A stretch of DNA of 64,000 nucleotides, taken from the NCBI GenBank assembly GCA_964017145.1, contig OZ024847.1, forward strand, positions 3,224,001-3,288,000, read 5' to 3'. Below the pieces are notes generated by a model, which was not told the origin of the DNA, made no database searches, and worked only from the letters and a program-made list of their open reading frames with translations. The first letter of the stretch is position 1. Each line of letters opens with the position of its first letter. The stretch comes from Agrocybe praecox. Taxonomy: Eukaryota; Basidiomycota; Agaricomycetes; Agaricales; Agrocybaceae. Made by a program: the position numbers and the translations under genes. Positions 46,321-60,215 of the stretch are shown here, in pieces.

Positions 46321-48900
46321 TCAATTACTGAATAGTATCCGATAGATGCGAATGTATACGGGTGCGCGCTTGCGCTCGGCGCGGTACTCCCGCATTTCTT
46401 CAACTGTAAGCCAACTCTTACGGCCAGTCTGAAAAGAATATGTCAGTAAAAAATGAGAAAAGGAAGTATCGAAAGAATGAACGAACATCAAGATCAATGT
46501 CATGTGATCGCTGAGGAAGAGTTCGCTTCCAGTAGTAGCCACCAGCATAGAAGGCGATCATAACAGGAAACGCGAGATATGCCTCTGTAAATGACAAAAT
46601 CATTGAATGGACGTTTCTCTGCCGTAGGCAAAGAAGCTTACTGAAAAATCCTTCAGCAACGAGCTGTGGAGTGTCTGCCATGCCACCAACGGGCCAGATT
46701 GCCTGGTGAAAAGAAAAGAACTCGGATTCACTCAGGACGCATGAAGTGCAAAGGCACACTCACAACATAGAATTGGGCAATCAAGACAAGGACAACGAGG
46801 ACAACACCAAACCATGAACCCCATACACCACCCATTGCTTGGAAAGGAAGTTCTTCAATGGAATGGCCTTGAACGACCCATGCTTTACGGAAACGAATGC
46901 TAAACGATCGTTTAAATCAGGCATTCAACTAAGCGGAAAGAAAATACATACTGGCACAGACAGATTGACAGCCAAGTGAACAAGGTTGAAAGACCGGAGA
47001 GAGCAACTAGCCAGTCGACTATGGGAGCGATGAGTTATCCGTGTATATAGAGAATAAAATTCCACCTACAAACAACCGTCCCAGTCTCTTCGGCAACATT
47101 GATGTAGCCCAGAACACCAAATGCAAGGATAAAAATGACGGCCCAAAGAGGTCGGCCAGATTTATCAACTATACAATATACGTTAGAATGTATGAAGACG
47201 CGGAATGAGGAATGAGGAAGGCATACCATAGGCAAGACCCTTAGGGGCGTAGCCTGTCTCGGCGAGAGCGACGAGGGTACGAGAACCAGCGTAAACGCAA
47301 GACAATCCAATTGACAGGACGGAAATACAGATAGTCACATTAACCAAGTCTAGTTGCAAACCTGTATCAGCGAAAAACAAAGATGTCAAATAACCACTTA
47401 AAACTTACGGTCCAGACCACTGATGTTAGCATTTGCGAGGGCAATAACAAAGGGAGAAGCAGTAGCATCGCTACCACCCATAAGACGCTCGTCATTATAT
47501 TTGACGAGAAGCCCAATGATGGTAAGAGAGGCAACGTAAATGATAGTCTGGAGAAAAGTAAGTCCAAGCAAGTAACATCACAAATTTTTACTACTCACGA
47601 TTCGCCAGAATGTGCCTTTGACAGCAGCGGGCATGGTCTTACGGGGATCCGGAGTCTCACTGGCTGCGAGGCCGACGAGCTCGGTTCCAGCTAAAGAAAG
47701 AAGTGTTGGTAACGATATTAACACGCATATAGAAAAGGGCCCACAGAAAGAGAAAGCGGCTGTGACGAACACAGCGCAAATGCCCTTGAACCCATTGGCG
47801 AAAGCACCAGGATCAGACCAGTTCTTCCCGCCCAAGTAGGTACCGTACTCTCCGGATTTAGGTCCTCCACCACAGATGCAAACACTTCATGCAAGTCAAT
47901 ATTCCAACTCGGCTCCAGAAAAGTGGATATAAACTTACATGCCGATTAGGATGAACATGACGACCACCAAGAGTTTGAGACATGATGACCAAAATTCTTC
48001 CTCGGCGAATCCCAGAGTACCGAATACACAAACAATAGCTGCAAGAGCAAAAAAACAAAAAAAAACAAAAAAGGATGAGTATGATATGTAAAGTTTCTGA
48101 AAAGGAATAAACGTACTGATCACGATCCAAAATATCGTAATCCAGGCGGCTAAAGGAAGAATATCCGTGCCCCACCATTGCACTGTTGTCCCTGCTACCG
48201 TAATCTCAAGTGGCAAAACAACCGCCCATTGCAAGACATAATTCCACCCCATGGCAAAAGCGAAGGAAGGGTCCAAGAAACGAATAGCTAAGGTATAGAA
48301 ACCACCAGAGACGGGGTATAGAATGGACATTTCACCAAGAGCCTACAAATGTTCGTCAGAGGTGACCTGTCTGCACAGGTGGTCGTACATACCTGAGTAA
48401 CATTGATCAACATAACACCGATGAGAATCCATGCGATGAGGATTCCAGCAGGGCCGCCTGTAAAAAGAGCACTCCCAGAACCAACGAAAAGACCAGTACC
48501 GATACTGCCACCTTTGAACAGTATCAAGTAAAATTCGTAAGGACGGGTGCAGTATGAATATACGGACCGACAGCAATCATTTGAAGATGTCTGGGCTTCA
48601 TCTTTTGCTGAAGCATTGGCGCGTTAGCCAGATGGTGTTCCAAATCTTTAACATTCTCCGATCCAGAAATAAACTGACCACTATGAGTAAAAGAACCAGA
48701 ACAATTAAATAATGCACTTGGACAGTATGTCTGAAAACAACTCACCCAGTAGTACCAGGAGCACGCTTGAAACTCTCAGCGTTGACTCCGAGGCGCGTCC
48801 AGATACTTTCTTTCGAAGGGTCGTAAAATTCGTATTTGGCGCCTGTGAGTGAGACGGCGCTAGAGGACTCGAAGTCCTTCTTGTTCTTTGAGTCCGCCAT
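46321..48900 (-). CDS. Amino-acid permease (AAT family, fungal YAT type)
   Basis: A multi-exon gene (about 13 exons) encodes a proton-coupled plasma-membrane amino-acid transporter. The N-terminal cytosolic part is [37 protein letters not shown] opens the first membrane helix, the strongest signature of the family. It is followed by [68 protein letters not shown] and [19 protein letters not shown] twelve-helix layout is expected. The C-terminal tail is basic ([18 protein letters not shown]). Exon joints checked (1-7) keep the frame; those further down follow the family pattern. The preferred amino acid cannot be told from sequence. Start 48900 precedes the conserved tail. Confidence 0.93.
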
Positions 48901-51453
48901 AACGGGGGAAAGAGTAGCAATTCAAAGAGTGAATAGAAGGCGCAGGAGACAGTCAGATATTTATTGGTTTCCTGAGACCCCGCCAGAGCGACATGCAGGT
49001 GGTGATTGAAGCACCTCTGGAACTCAAAATGCTCCATAGGGCCGATAAGAAATGTGGTGAAGGGGCCAAAAACAGGCTTCGCCCGAAAGTTCTGGGCATC
49101 TTGGAGTTGCAAATTGAGCGATCTCATCTTGCAAGATCTTCTTTCCGGGGCTGACCGAGGCAAACGCTAAACGCTTTGCTCGCTTAGATTGGCCCAAACC
49201 TATTCAAGTAAAGGCTGGTAAGTGTTTCCGTTTTATTTCAAAAATGATAACACACCGAGTACAATGAATATCCTCTTCCATTTCATACACGGAGACATGC
49301 ATCGTTTGAGATGGTTTATGTTTATCTTGTGACGAATGATTTGAGCTTGGAGTGCCTTGATGGCATACGGATAGAGATTTGTAGCGGTGATTGATTTCTC
49401 CCGGTTCAGAAAACCACTTTCGTATCAGAATCTACTTTGAGGATGTGAGCTTCACCTCCCTGATAGAATAAACCTTAGTTTAACTCGCGTTGCACTAGCA
49501 GCACATAGCGTTTGGACGTTCAAGTGTTATAATTCGAGGCATGTAGTCCGAGCACAAACTGTTTGAAACCAGAAGGCCTGTATAAGTGTAACACTGAGCA
49601 GTGAGCACTCGCGTTGTACTTTATTTGGCTTGTTTGGCCAGAACGACGTCACATCATAAATACATAAGCCTCGGCTAATTCGGCACGCGGAATGAAATAG
49701 GGCGGCCACGCGCACCAAAAATCTGAGCTTGTTATTTGCAATGGTCAAGTGAAGATAGTAAGAGGTATACATGTACATGTCACACAATAATATAAAATGC
49801 TAAAAACTGAAACTATTTTGCGGCCATATGTTGTTCGATTCTCTGAGTAGACTGGGAATGTCAGAAATTCTGTCTACATAATCGGACGCTCGAAGGCTCA
49901 ACGTTCAACATTGAGCAGGGCTCGCAGGTCAACCGATATGAAATTAGCGCCGGAGCGGAAAAGATAAATATAGATCATGCTATGTATCTCGATATGCACC
50001 GGCGGTCAAATTTGAATTTTTGTAGATGACTCAGTCTGCTGGCTGAAGTCACGATGGTTTATGGAGATCGCTTATTATAGTACTTTTTGCAGGATGGCAG
50101 GTTCGAACTTTGTTGCAAGACCCTGGCCCGGGAAAGGTCTCATATATATTTTATCCTAAAACGGAAATTTCGTCATAGTCAAATAAACAAAAAGTGTCTA
50201 TTTAGCGCCGTCAAATGCCTAGTATGGACCCTTGGGCGTCTGTTTTAGAGCTACATGTGCAGGGCCAGAGTAAAAGCTCATTATAAACTCGCCACATCCT
50301 ATAAAGGAGATATCGACCAAAAGGGATATCACTACGCCTACTATTAGGCAGTTAGCCACATCGTAGAAAATACAAATATACAGTAACATAATTCTTCTTC
50401 TTTTCATTTTAAACACGTGGATTTCCTCAGAAAAAAGACCTGCAGAAGTTATCGATTCTTCGGGACTTGTTATCGACTGTGCACTCACCTGAAACTCTGT
50501 GACTTGCGTTATGTTATCTTATCGCAAGTCACTTGTGCACGATAAGTAAGTACACTGCATGGAAACTGTATACATACGACTTAAGTACGTACTAGCCGAG
50601 ACTACCCTGATACGTATCTCCCTTATCATTGACACAATATCGCTGGTTTTGATGTCCCTCTGCAGACTTGAGACATCCTAATTTATGACACGCGTTGAGC
50701 CTTTGTTTATGAATGCGATTATTGTCCTACAAGGCCAGCTCGGTCGTGGACGCAATTTCAACACCTACATATGGGTCACACTTTTATCACATCAACCATG
50801 GATGCAGAATAGCATCACACGATGTGAACACTGCCGCATCCATCTTGAGGAAACAACATTTCGTGTGGATCGACCCAAGGATTTCTGTATCACTTAACAT
50901 GTGTGTCCGAGCGAGTCAGTCAGCCCACTACAAATTCGTCAAACAAACTAGTACAACGGAGAGAAGGTAGACGGAAGTGGAATCCCAATTTTCTGACGAT
51001 TGTTCAGTCAGCACTGTCTGGTTCCTAGAAAATAGTTCACGGCTCCAACTTCATTCCGAGAAATCCTAAATGACATGGTCATACGAGCTCATATCTGTGC
51101 AGGTAAAATTGGACAGGTTCTCGGCGATTGAATAGAACCCTGGTGATTGGCTCTATCGATATGTATCTCCAAGTTCTGGGCATCCGTGATATTATAGACA
51201 CCTTGTATATTTTCACCATGCGTTTAAATCCTTCTAATCCAGCCATGTGATCGTACACGTTTCGCGAGATCGTAAAACCCCAGAGAGCCTGCTAAAGGTC
51301 GACACAAAAAACTACAGATGGTACAAACATCCATATTAATAAATAGATTACATCTGTGGCTGTTATCAGAACATACTGCTACCGTCTACACAACGGATAG
51401 AACTACGCACCAGGTTGTTCTAGCGGAGATAGATAAATAAGATAAACTAGCAA
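48901..51453. other. Long intergenic region
   Basis: This is the promoter side of the permease and the 3' side of the PIL1 gene, 2.5 kb in total. Only short frames without splice logic are present. A perfect 10-bp inverted repeat (50499-50508 with 50523-50532, 14-nt loop) is the only structure I noticed. Confidence 0.4.
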
Positions 51454-54400
51454 TTATCGTAATTGCCCTTCGGTATCGGTCGCATATCGACCTTCTCCGT
51501 ACCCACCTCCTGGTCGGCCGCCAGCGGGAGGCACGGAGGATGAGGTGGGGTTTACGAAATCTGTCTTCGAAGGACTATTAGGATTGCTATTGTTGACATA
51601 TGCGTTGATATAATCATATTGATCATCGTCAGCATTATCCGGGTTTTGTGTACTGTTTGAGAAGGGGGGCGAGCCAGCACCGCCCATGCTCTGGTTACGG
51701 TCGCTTGTGTCCTGTCTGTTTGGGTAAGGCGAGCTTGGAAGCGATTTCTTTACGAATTCCCCTGAAGTGCCTTGATTATCGGTACTGGCATTGCGTGGTC
51801 GCTTGAACGCTGCTGCAGAAATCGTGCGTTGTCCAGATAAGGGAGTGCCAGGAGCAGAAGCATTCAGTGAGGTATTTGATTTCGCGAAAGGCGAGCCTGA
51901 ACCCAGCTGGCGAGGATATTCGGGAGGAGTACGATAGGGCGTGGAATTGCCCTCTAGTGAAGGTTTCCAAGTCGAGGCAGAGCGAGAGGAATCTTCCTGA
52001 ACCTCTGGAACGCTTACTATCGATTGAAGAACCTTGGGGGAACCACCTGCCTGAAATCGAGGTGGGACTTGGCTGCTTGTCGGTGAGGCTTGTGAATGCG
52101 AAGGGTTTCCTTGGAATCGAGGCGGGACTATGCTATCTACCTGCTGATTGAGAGCCTGAAATCTGGGAGGTATGACTGCAGGTGCAGGAGGGATATCAGA
52201 AGTAGCCGGTTCGGTATACGAAGATTGGTACGACTGTGCATAGCTTTGCGCAGGAGGTGCATTAGGCGGTGACGACCCATAGGAAGATTGCGTATATGCT
52301 TGAGAGGGGTTATATTGATTTCCATATGACCCAGCCTGCGTAGGTGAGGTTGAGTTCATCTCAGCATAAGGATGGGGCGAAACAGATCGTGCAGTAAATG
52401 GAGCAGAAGGAGGGAGAAGGGGCGAAGGTTCCCGTTGAATTTGAGTATTGGCTTGACCGGAGTATGCGTCAGGAGGAAGCGTTGGTAAACTACGACTCAC
52501 ACCGGAATGAAATTCTGGTGCGGGTTGTCGTTGATTTGCACTGTTTTCCCCTTGGGCAGACGCACCGACCTTCATAGCCTCTAGTTCCATAGCTACTTCG
52601 CGAGCTGCAGCTGCATTGAGAGATTTCTCATCTTCCTCGGGTTGGAAAACTGGAGGAGGAACACGCTTGTGTGAAGGCGACTCACGAGTAGGTGCTGCAG
52701 GTAAGAGTAAGTATTAGTGGTAAATAGATGAATATGCTGACACACATATTTCAGAGCCGTCTGCAGCTCTAGTAGATTCATTTACATTTGCGGTGTTGCC
52801 TGGTCTTTCCTGTTCCAAAGAATTTTTTTGCTCCTTGCGTTCTTCGCCGTCCTCGACTTGTCCAAACCTGACATGTCTACTAACGCGGTGATGCTCGTCT
52901 TCGCGTTCGTGTACACCTAGTGTTGACTGCTCAATTCCAATGGCGCCGGAAGGCCCTTCGTCCGTTCGCGAATCTTCTTCAGCTTCCGCAGTTGTCATAT
53001 ATGCCAATAATGCATCGTCAGTGTTGTTGCCTGAAAGAGTCAACCTGTGATCCGATTGACCTGGCCCAGCGACGTTTGGATTGGCCCAAGTTTGAGACAG
53101 ATCCGGAGGTGCAGCACCGGGAGGCGGTGGTGGGAAAGGAGAACCAGAAGCACTAGGAATAGACGGTAAAGTATTATTGGCGGGCGGCGGACTAAACTCG
53201 TAATGTTGAGTAGAAGGAAGAGGTCCGGAAACACTCCTAGCATTCCAGGGAGGAGATATCTGGTTTTGGTTTCCTTGACCTGTAGATATAGCTGATGTGG
53301 GCCCTTGACCATCAAGTGCTTCTGCAATAGACGCCGAAAGCGACTTCTCTTGTTCTAGCTGTCTGGGAGGGTCCTGCAGCATATAACCTTGGTTTTTGAC
53401 CGGGAACGTGGCAAATCTACCAGCAGAAGTGTTCGAACCATCCAATACTCCAGCTGACCGAGGACTGACCCCGAAGTCGTCCATGATCTGTGGTAGATCA
53501 TATCTTGGCTGCGATGAGATCGAGCCGCCAGTGTATTCTTGCTGGTGGTAAGAGGAAAGGGGTTGACTCCCCAAAGATGGGCGCGAGTCAGCAATTGGCG
53601 ATCGAGGAGCCTCAAAATTCGAGGGATTTTCCGATGCAGTATATTGTACAGGATAAAGAGCTTGTGGCACTGGCTTGGTGTCTGTCAAAGACATTGCTCC
53701 TGGGTTGTATCCATAGTTTTCACCGGGAATGGGCTGGATAAGAGATTGTTCAGGTATCTGAGGTGCAGCCTGGGATGCGGTGTATTCTTGTCGTTCTCTG
53801 ATTGCAGCTGATGGAACGGTGGAAAGTGTGACTTCATTAACACATCGATGAGCATCCGCTACGATACCCTCAGTCTTGCTTTGTCCGTAATACATGCTAC
53901 GAGGAAGACCAGGTTGTGTGACATCTTCAGGGACTTCCTGTACAGTATTTATGAGAGCTGGATGGCAATTGAATGGTGCACACGACATACCGCGATGAGC
54001 ATCTTTCCAAACTCTGCTACAATTGCTCCCTTTTCACAACATTCGAGCAAGCCTCCAAACTTGAGACCCATGCATGACCTCGTCGTCGCACGCTTGAAGT
54101 CCCCTAAAGCAGCCTCTTCAGTCATGATCTCAGAGTCGACTGTCCGTATCTCGTCTCTGAGTCGATTTAAGGTCTCAGTCTGCATCCCGAGATTCTTATG
54201 CTCTGGGCTCATCTTGCTCAGCTTCTTCTCTGCGTCTTCGGCTTTACGCACAAGCCCACGTCTTCGTTTTTTCAGTTCTTCAAGAGCTTCTTCTCTCGAA
54301 CGAATAGCCTTCAACTGATCACGCATAAGGTGTCCATGGCTTGCATACTGAGAGAGAGCAGAGGAAAAATGACTGAGGAGTGTAGTTGATCCACTGAGAA

Positions 54401-54702
54401 TATCCTGAAGGAAGACATTAGCGTAACCCAATTGAAAGATGCGCATACGCTCACACCGAGATCGTCGCCTTCATTCAGACCCCATGTCCTGAGCGCTTCA
54501 GACGCTTTTGAGAAGTCTACGCTGAGCTTTTGCAGTCTGGTATTCCGTTAACCCCGACCTTCCTCGATTATCTATGCACGTACGATATGAGGACAGCTTT
54601 TTCTGCAGTTATCAAGTCTTGCAAAGGACGTAAATCCTTGTTGCCAGCTAATGCTGGTATTGTTGAATTGTGGGCGATCTTGGTCGCTGCTGACCTGAAC
54701 AT
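51454..54702 (-). CDS. Eisosome component, PIL1/LSP1-domain protein with long disordered tail
   Basis: There are five exons (54702-54584, 54536-54455, 54404-53991, 53937-52746, 52694-51454), giving 1015 residues. The BAR-type PIL1 domain covers residues 1 to about 240: NKDLRPLQDLITAEKAVL, ISLQKLSVDFSKASEALR, a long coiled coil, and CCEKGAIVAEFGKMLIA, followed by a segment like Pil1 with Tyr and Ala residues before the end of the domain. Pil1 proteins scaffold plasma-membrane furrows (eisosomes). Yeast Pil1 has some 340 residues; here about 770 residues of Gln/Pro/Ser-rich, probably disordered sequence follow. The tail has PPRFQ three times and a helix (AAAAREVAMELEAMKV). The domain is closer to the Pil1-like branch of basidiomycetes than to the canonical Pil1, which lacks such a tail. 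Confidence 0.88.
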
Positions 54703-55788
54703 GGTGGTGGTAAGCGGTTAATGAAGTAATTATGGCTGCGGATCCGGCCCCCTTTTGCAGAATTCTTGACTCAAGAAACATGACTCAAAATACTAACAAG
54801 GCCAACTATTACTTTCGGGACACTGCGATACCGCTCGTCCACCTTGCATCAACGCTCGCCGTCGTTGTTGCCGCCGACGACGACAGTCAAAATGACCTCG
54901 CCGAGACATATCGGGACTCTAATCTTCGGGTGGAGTCTCAAAATGCATCATGCCTTGTCACGGTGACCGTTGGCCCCTTTTGCACCATATTCACCAATCT
55001 TACGACCTTGGAGCTCGACCTTTCAAATCGTTCTATTACTGCGGTTGTGGCTTATTCTATAAAGAATGTCCCCCCAACTGTCGAACCCAGCTCAATCTAG
55101 CTCTCGGAAGACGTGGAATAGCAAAAACTGAACACCCCAGTGATCTAACTGTCAATTCGATACCTAAGAATACCAAATATTGGCTGAGCAATGCGATCCT
55201 ACCCCAACTATTTCGATGTCCAGGTGATCCTCCGTTACCAGGGCTACTTCTAACGAGTTTGAAGGCAATGCAGAAACCTTCAGTTCAACGAACAAGAGTA
55301 CGGACTTAATTATGTCCTCAAGCCTACGTTGCTTGCCTGTGCGCATAATCATCAAATGGAAACAACTGGTTGAAGCATTTCCAGTCGACTTTGGACATAC
55401 AATTGGGCGCTGCGAGTGTATGCCAAACATGATACAGCATTACTTCGTTGTACATTCATGGTAAGTCGACTTGTTCAACGTTCAAACGTGCTCAATTACC
55501 ATATATGTGAAGAAACATATTGCGGTTCTAAAAATAATCTTGTGCCATTTTTCTCAAGAACACCCTAGTTTTCTGTATTCCCCATGAGTTGGTGCATTCT
55601 GTGCGTGAATGAAACGTCAAAGGATCTAATGCATTCACACATGGCGAGATTGCTCCAGTCACTGAATGATTATTGCGATGACTATTATTCCGCTTGGCGA
55701 GTGGTGCTGAAGTGTATAAAAGCAAGACAATCCTGCGTTTGGTACAACCCACAACACAACCCACTACTACACTGCCCGGACATACGAG
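54703..55788. other. Divergent promoter region
   Basis: This lies between the PIL1 start (-) and the start of the next plus-strand gene. A plus frame at 54732-55100 has no introns and no recognisable family and is left uncalled. Confidence 0.4.
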
Positions 55789-56824
55789 ATGACAACAACT
55801 CGGTCTCCGTTTTCTCGACTTATTTCTACCATTAATTCCACCACAAAAAAGCAACAACCGTCCAAGCCCGACATTAATCCCATCCGCATCTCAACAGACC
55901 TACCTTGTATTGCTGATAAGGATGACGGAAAACTTCCAGGCCCAACTTACAAGGATAACGACATCAATATTATACGGGATATTCTCGCTCATTTCGTGCC
56001 AGTTGAACTCGCGGACGCGATCATAGACATGGCCGAAATTTGGCCTTGGATCGCTGTATCCCGTAACGCGTTCACTTCTTGCTATTCCGCCCTTGAAGCG
56101 CCAGATAAAAATGCCCAGTGGTGCTATCTCATCTCCCCCGAAATTCCACATCTCATGTCCAACAACATGCCCGTTCCCACTACAGTAAAGATGGTCAAGT
56201 TTTTTATCAAGACGTACAGTTCTTCCTGGGGACGACGATTGGATCACGCGTCAAAAGGTATGCGTCTTTCATTTATGTATGACCACGACAGACGGATGCT
56301 AATTCTAGAATTGAGTAGAAGCTCAAGGTTACGAAACATGGTTCGAAACTTCGATCCTCAAGAAGGATGGAAGCAACGCTGTGGCTCCATACGACGACAA
56401 TAAGCGTTCTAACGACTGGTACGCCAGCATGGCAGCCCCACACCCCAAGTATCTTAACTTTATACGCGATGCCCAATTCGAGGGGAGCCCTGTGGATAAT
56501 CCCTTCGATGAACAACCCAGATGGCACGTAACCGATTGTCCAGCGGCCGAATCCAACCAATGGCGCGAGGTTGTCTGGAGATCGGACGACTCAAATACAG
56601 GAGCTGGCTCTGGCTCTGAATTTGTCAATGCTCTTTCGATCGGTGATCGTGTTGTCCTAATGGCAAGAGCTCAGGTAGGCACACAGTTTTACTCTGATTC
56701 CTGGGCAGGAAGCAGCTCACCACGTTTTTGCTTTCTTTACTTTTTCAAGTCCCCGGGATGGATCGATACCGTCTTCAACGTAAAGATGGAAATATATTAT
56801 GCCTTCTCGTCTTCGTATCTTTAG
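55789..56824 (+). CDS. Conserved basidiomycete protein of unknown function
   Basis: There are three exons (55789-56257, 56319-56674, 56750-56824), giving 299 residues. An N-terminal part reads VPVELADAIIDMAEIWPW, which resembles the F-box-like helix seen in many agaricomycete proteins. The C-terminal half carries a pattern I know from a basidiomycete family: REVVWRSDD, a Gly-Ser stretch (GAGSGSEFVNAL), GDRVVLMARAQ, then PGWIDTV and a final beta strand (VKMEIYYAF). No catalytic residues are evident; the C-terminal part could be a small beta-sandwich. The introns are GT-AG and preserve this pattern. The function is unknown. Confidence 0.72.
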
Positions 56825-58202
56825 AGACCCTGCTATTTATTTCGCGAAGTAGAGTCATCGTAGACTGTATAGATTGACATTGACGGACCTCTTATGGACC
56901 TAGAGGAGCTATGTACACAGTAGAGTCTAGACCGGTGGATTTCTATAATATGCTATTTTTTCTCCTCTGTTGCTCGCTACGATATATACAGCCACAATCG
57001 ATGTTCAAAACCTCGCATGCCTGGCCATGCTTTCCGGAACGAAATTCCCTGAGAGCCTTCTCCGAAGATATTCCCGGGCTTCATGAATCATACCCCCACC
57101 TCAAATTTACCCCACTTCATGTTTTTGCACTGAATCTGTATTGGACGACCAAAGAAATTATTTGAAATACGACACAGCGTCTCGAGTATTAAACGAAACG
57201 TTAAACTTCAAATTTCAAACCCAGACTTCCAGGCCAACATACTGCGCAAAGCTTTCAATTAATTTTGAGTACAGCAAGAAAAATAAATCATGAACAGTGG
57301 TTTTGATTCGTATTAAGCCCACGCACATCCTGCCCGAGTTCATTTCATTGGCAAATCCACGTTCATGCTTCAAATTTCGTGAAATTAAAACAAAAAACCT
57401 GGATCGCGATTCGCAATTAACAATAGTCAAATCATCGTTTACTTTGGTTGTTTTCTGAGACTTTCCACTGCGACAAAACTCGAAAAAAAAAAGCAAAAAG
57501 ACCAAAATTTACCTTGCTGAATCACAAACCAAAATGAGTCAAAGCCGTAGGTACCCTAGCTAAGCATATCCACCTCCTCTTAACACTCCTACCGACGGAG
57601 GGTGCACTGACAAAAAGACACGGAGATTATGGACCAACAATCTCACCTGTGATTAATCAAGTTAATCAGTCAAAACATACACGAAGGCCTTCCAAATTCC
57701 CCACTTGAGTTTAATTCATCTTGCGCGATAGACCGTCTCTAGTCGTCGGGCATTAGGACTCAAGGTCCTGAGCAACTTGTGTCCACCACCAGCAAGGCCA
57801 GTAGTCATTCACTACGGACAGCAGCCTCCTCTCTGGGTAACAAGTCAAGGAGTCAAATCAATGCAAGCCACCAGAAATCTAGTTGAATTAATGCGCAGAT
57901 CCTGATGATAGTATGATCAAATAACAAGTAAGGATAGTCGAATACAAAAGAATGTGGGTGAAGCATGTTCCATGCAGTCCGTTAATAAGTTTAAGTTGAA
58001 AGATAATCGAAACTATAAGTGTCAGTAAGCACCAAGCGCTAAGGACGACAGTGCGGTGGGGTATATATACTCCGGCCAGACGAGCCGGGTCGACCAAAAA
58101 AAAAAGTTCAATCGTACGTCCAGCGGCGACGAAATACGATCTACAACAACAGAAAGGCCATTGAGAGAAAGAAAGTTGAGAGAGAGCGAGTAAGTCAATC
58201 GA
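56825..58202. other. Intergenic between convergent genes
   Basis: A/T-rich sequence with short frames only. A plus frame at 56911-57165 and a minus frame at 57215-57505 have no recognisable features. Confidence 0.4.
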
Positions 58203-59583
58203 TCACTGAGCGCTATACACTGGCGGAAGTTCCTCCGGTCGGGCGCTCACACCATTAACGACGCGCAGCCCACTATCAACGTGCTGTATCGGGTCTGGGA
58301 CCCACGCAAGCGTAAGGGCCGGATTTCCTCCTTTCGAATCAGGTTTCCTATCAGACGACTGTTGGGGTGGCAGAGATGTCATAGAGGTCGACGCTGCTGA
58401 AGACATCGCAGAAGGAGGGAAAGGCCGATGGTGTGCGTTGTACGCAGGGTCCTGAGGATGGGGGTTTTGGTAGTAAAGGAGTGACTGCCCTGCTGATTGT
58501 GAGGGCATGGTGTAATTCGAAGGAGCGATGCTTGACATTGAAGGACGGCCAGAAGGGGGCTGTACAGGGTTATTGGTGGATTTAGGACCCGGCCTTTGGA
58601 ACGGCGATCCGCCCCTTGGTGGGGCACTAAGCGGTTCGATTTTGGTGTATCCTGCTGGGACTAAAAGAGCGTTATTGGGTGCTGCATATATAGTAACATG
58701 TTAATAACGGAAAGGAACAGAAGATAAGGATATACTCACAGTAAGGCTGGTTCCGATCAATCTCCGGCTTCTGCTGTATCCAGTTTTCAAGAGCCTTCTT
58801 TTTATTGCGCCGGCGAAGGAAGAACAAGAGGAATAATAAAAGGAGGAGAAGGAAGACTCCGCCCACGACGCCCCCGATAATAGGACCGGTGTTCGATTTA
58901 CTTGATTTCTGTGAGGCAGCATCAGGAATCAAAGTTTGGCTAGTTTGACGATTATCAGAGGACGTCGATGAAGCTGAACTTGTTGAGGATGAAAATTGGA
59001 GTGTCGTTGAGGGCAGCGTTCCACCCGTCTTGGGTGGGTTTGAGTCCGAGCTGACACTTGATTGACCAGGGTCGTTAACGACCTGAAAGAAGTCAAACCA
59101 GACGGTTCCTTCTCCAGCCCCTGCACCAGAGTTTACTTTGACCATTTGAACGACTAGTTTGCTATAAAATCATGTCACAATTGTTTCAGGAAGTACTTGG
59201 TATTATAACGCACTGCTCTTGCGACGGCAGAGTAGGAGATTGCCATAACTGTTGCTTATATGTGTCACCGGATGTCGCTGGCGCAACGGCCTGAACTGAT
59301 GTACCACCATCGATAGAATAACTGGTCACCACACCGCCTGAAGTGGAGTCGGTCGTGGCAAAGACACTTATACCAGTCCCTGAAGGTCAAAATATGAGCA
59401 CCTTTCTCAACCTGAAAATTTATTCGACGCACCAGTGAAAGTTACAGTAAATGAATCGCCGACGGCTGTAGAACTCATAACTGTACCGTCATTTTCGTGC
59501 GACGTTCCTCCCTTGGTCCAGCCAGCACCACTGTACGTTACATGAGAGGCGTCCTGGTCGTCGATGATGAGGGGGTTCGACAT
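58203..59583 (-). CDS. Single-pass membrane protein with N-terminal beta-rich ectodomain
   Basis: There are four exons (59583-59433, 59379-59214, 59161-58740, 58681-58203), giving 405 residues. The N-terminal 130 residues (IIDDQDASHVTYSGAGW, then TFTGTGISVFATTDS) match the galactose-binding-like ectodomain found in a large agaricomycete family. A Ser/Thr-rich stalk follows, then the membrane helix NTGPIIGGVVGGVFLLLLLL with an RRRNKKK stop-transfer, and a Pro/Ser-rich cytoplasmic tail ending in RPEELPPVYSAQ. There is no cleavable signal peptide, so topology is set by the helix. The layout resembles a sensor, but no function is established. Its upstream region is duplicated in decayed form at 63300-63640. 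Confidence 0.82.
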
Positions 59584-60215
59584 GAATGTTGGTGAGAAAG
59601 TTGCTCAACGGGAATAACATGCCGTTTTGAACTCGTTCTCACCGCATGTTCTTCCGTTTTTGATGATGTCTACTTGATGATGAAGCCTAAACGAGCTATA
59701 ATGGATGATGATGGTCGTCACCGTGGGTTCAGAATGCCGGCTTTAAGAATCGGAACATCCGCATGAGCTTCCCAGAGTACTTCCACTGAGGTAATTGTAG
59801 GGTGGATTACGCGCGTTGAAATCAACGAGCAGAATCTGGAGTCATCGCCAGGTAAAGAGTAAAAATGGGTTGACGGTTGGTTGACGGTCTAGCTCGACGC
59901 GGTATAAACAAATGTAAACATTGTGCGCGTCGTTGAAACTTGAGGCTTGAGCACGGTGACCGCATGGTCCACACCGCATCTTCCGTGACGTCGACCAGGT
60001 CTTAATCACCGTTCTTCCTCGACTCTGCTTCTCTGTCTATAACTCTGCATGATGCCCACAGGAAATTTCTGCGCATACGAAACGACAATCGCTTTGCTTT
60101 GAACTTTCGAACAAGTTTTCTGAGATCATCGATACAGCGCTCTGATGACATTATCTCTGGATGTACTCATAGGCAAACTATGTCCTGCGACGGTGGGGGA
60201 ATTCTCGAATCTCAT
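59584..60215. other. Promoter region of the membrane-protein gene; source of a decayed duplicate
   Basis: The stretch 59690-59960 recurs in degraded form at 63300-63640, e.g. CGAGCTATAATGGAT, then GATGGTCGTCACC and GCCGGCTTTAAGA. No gene is seen in it. Confidence 0.5.

Noticed and set aside
54732..55100. 122-codon plus frame between divergent genes
   Set aside because: It lies in the promoter region of the PIL1 gene, shows no domain, and has no upstream promoter features I can support.
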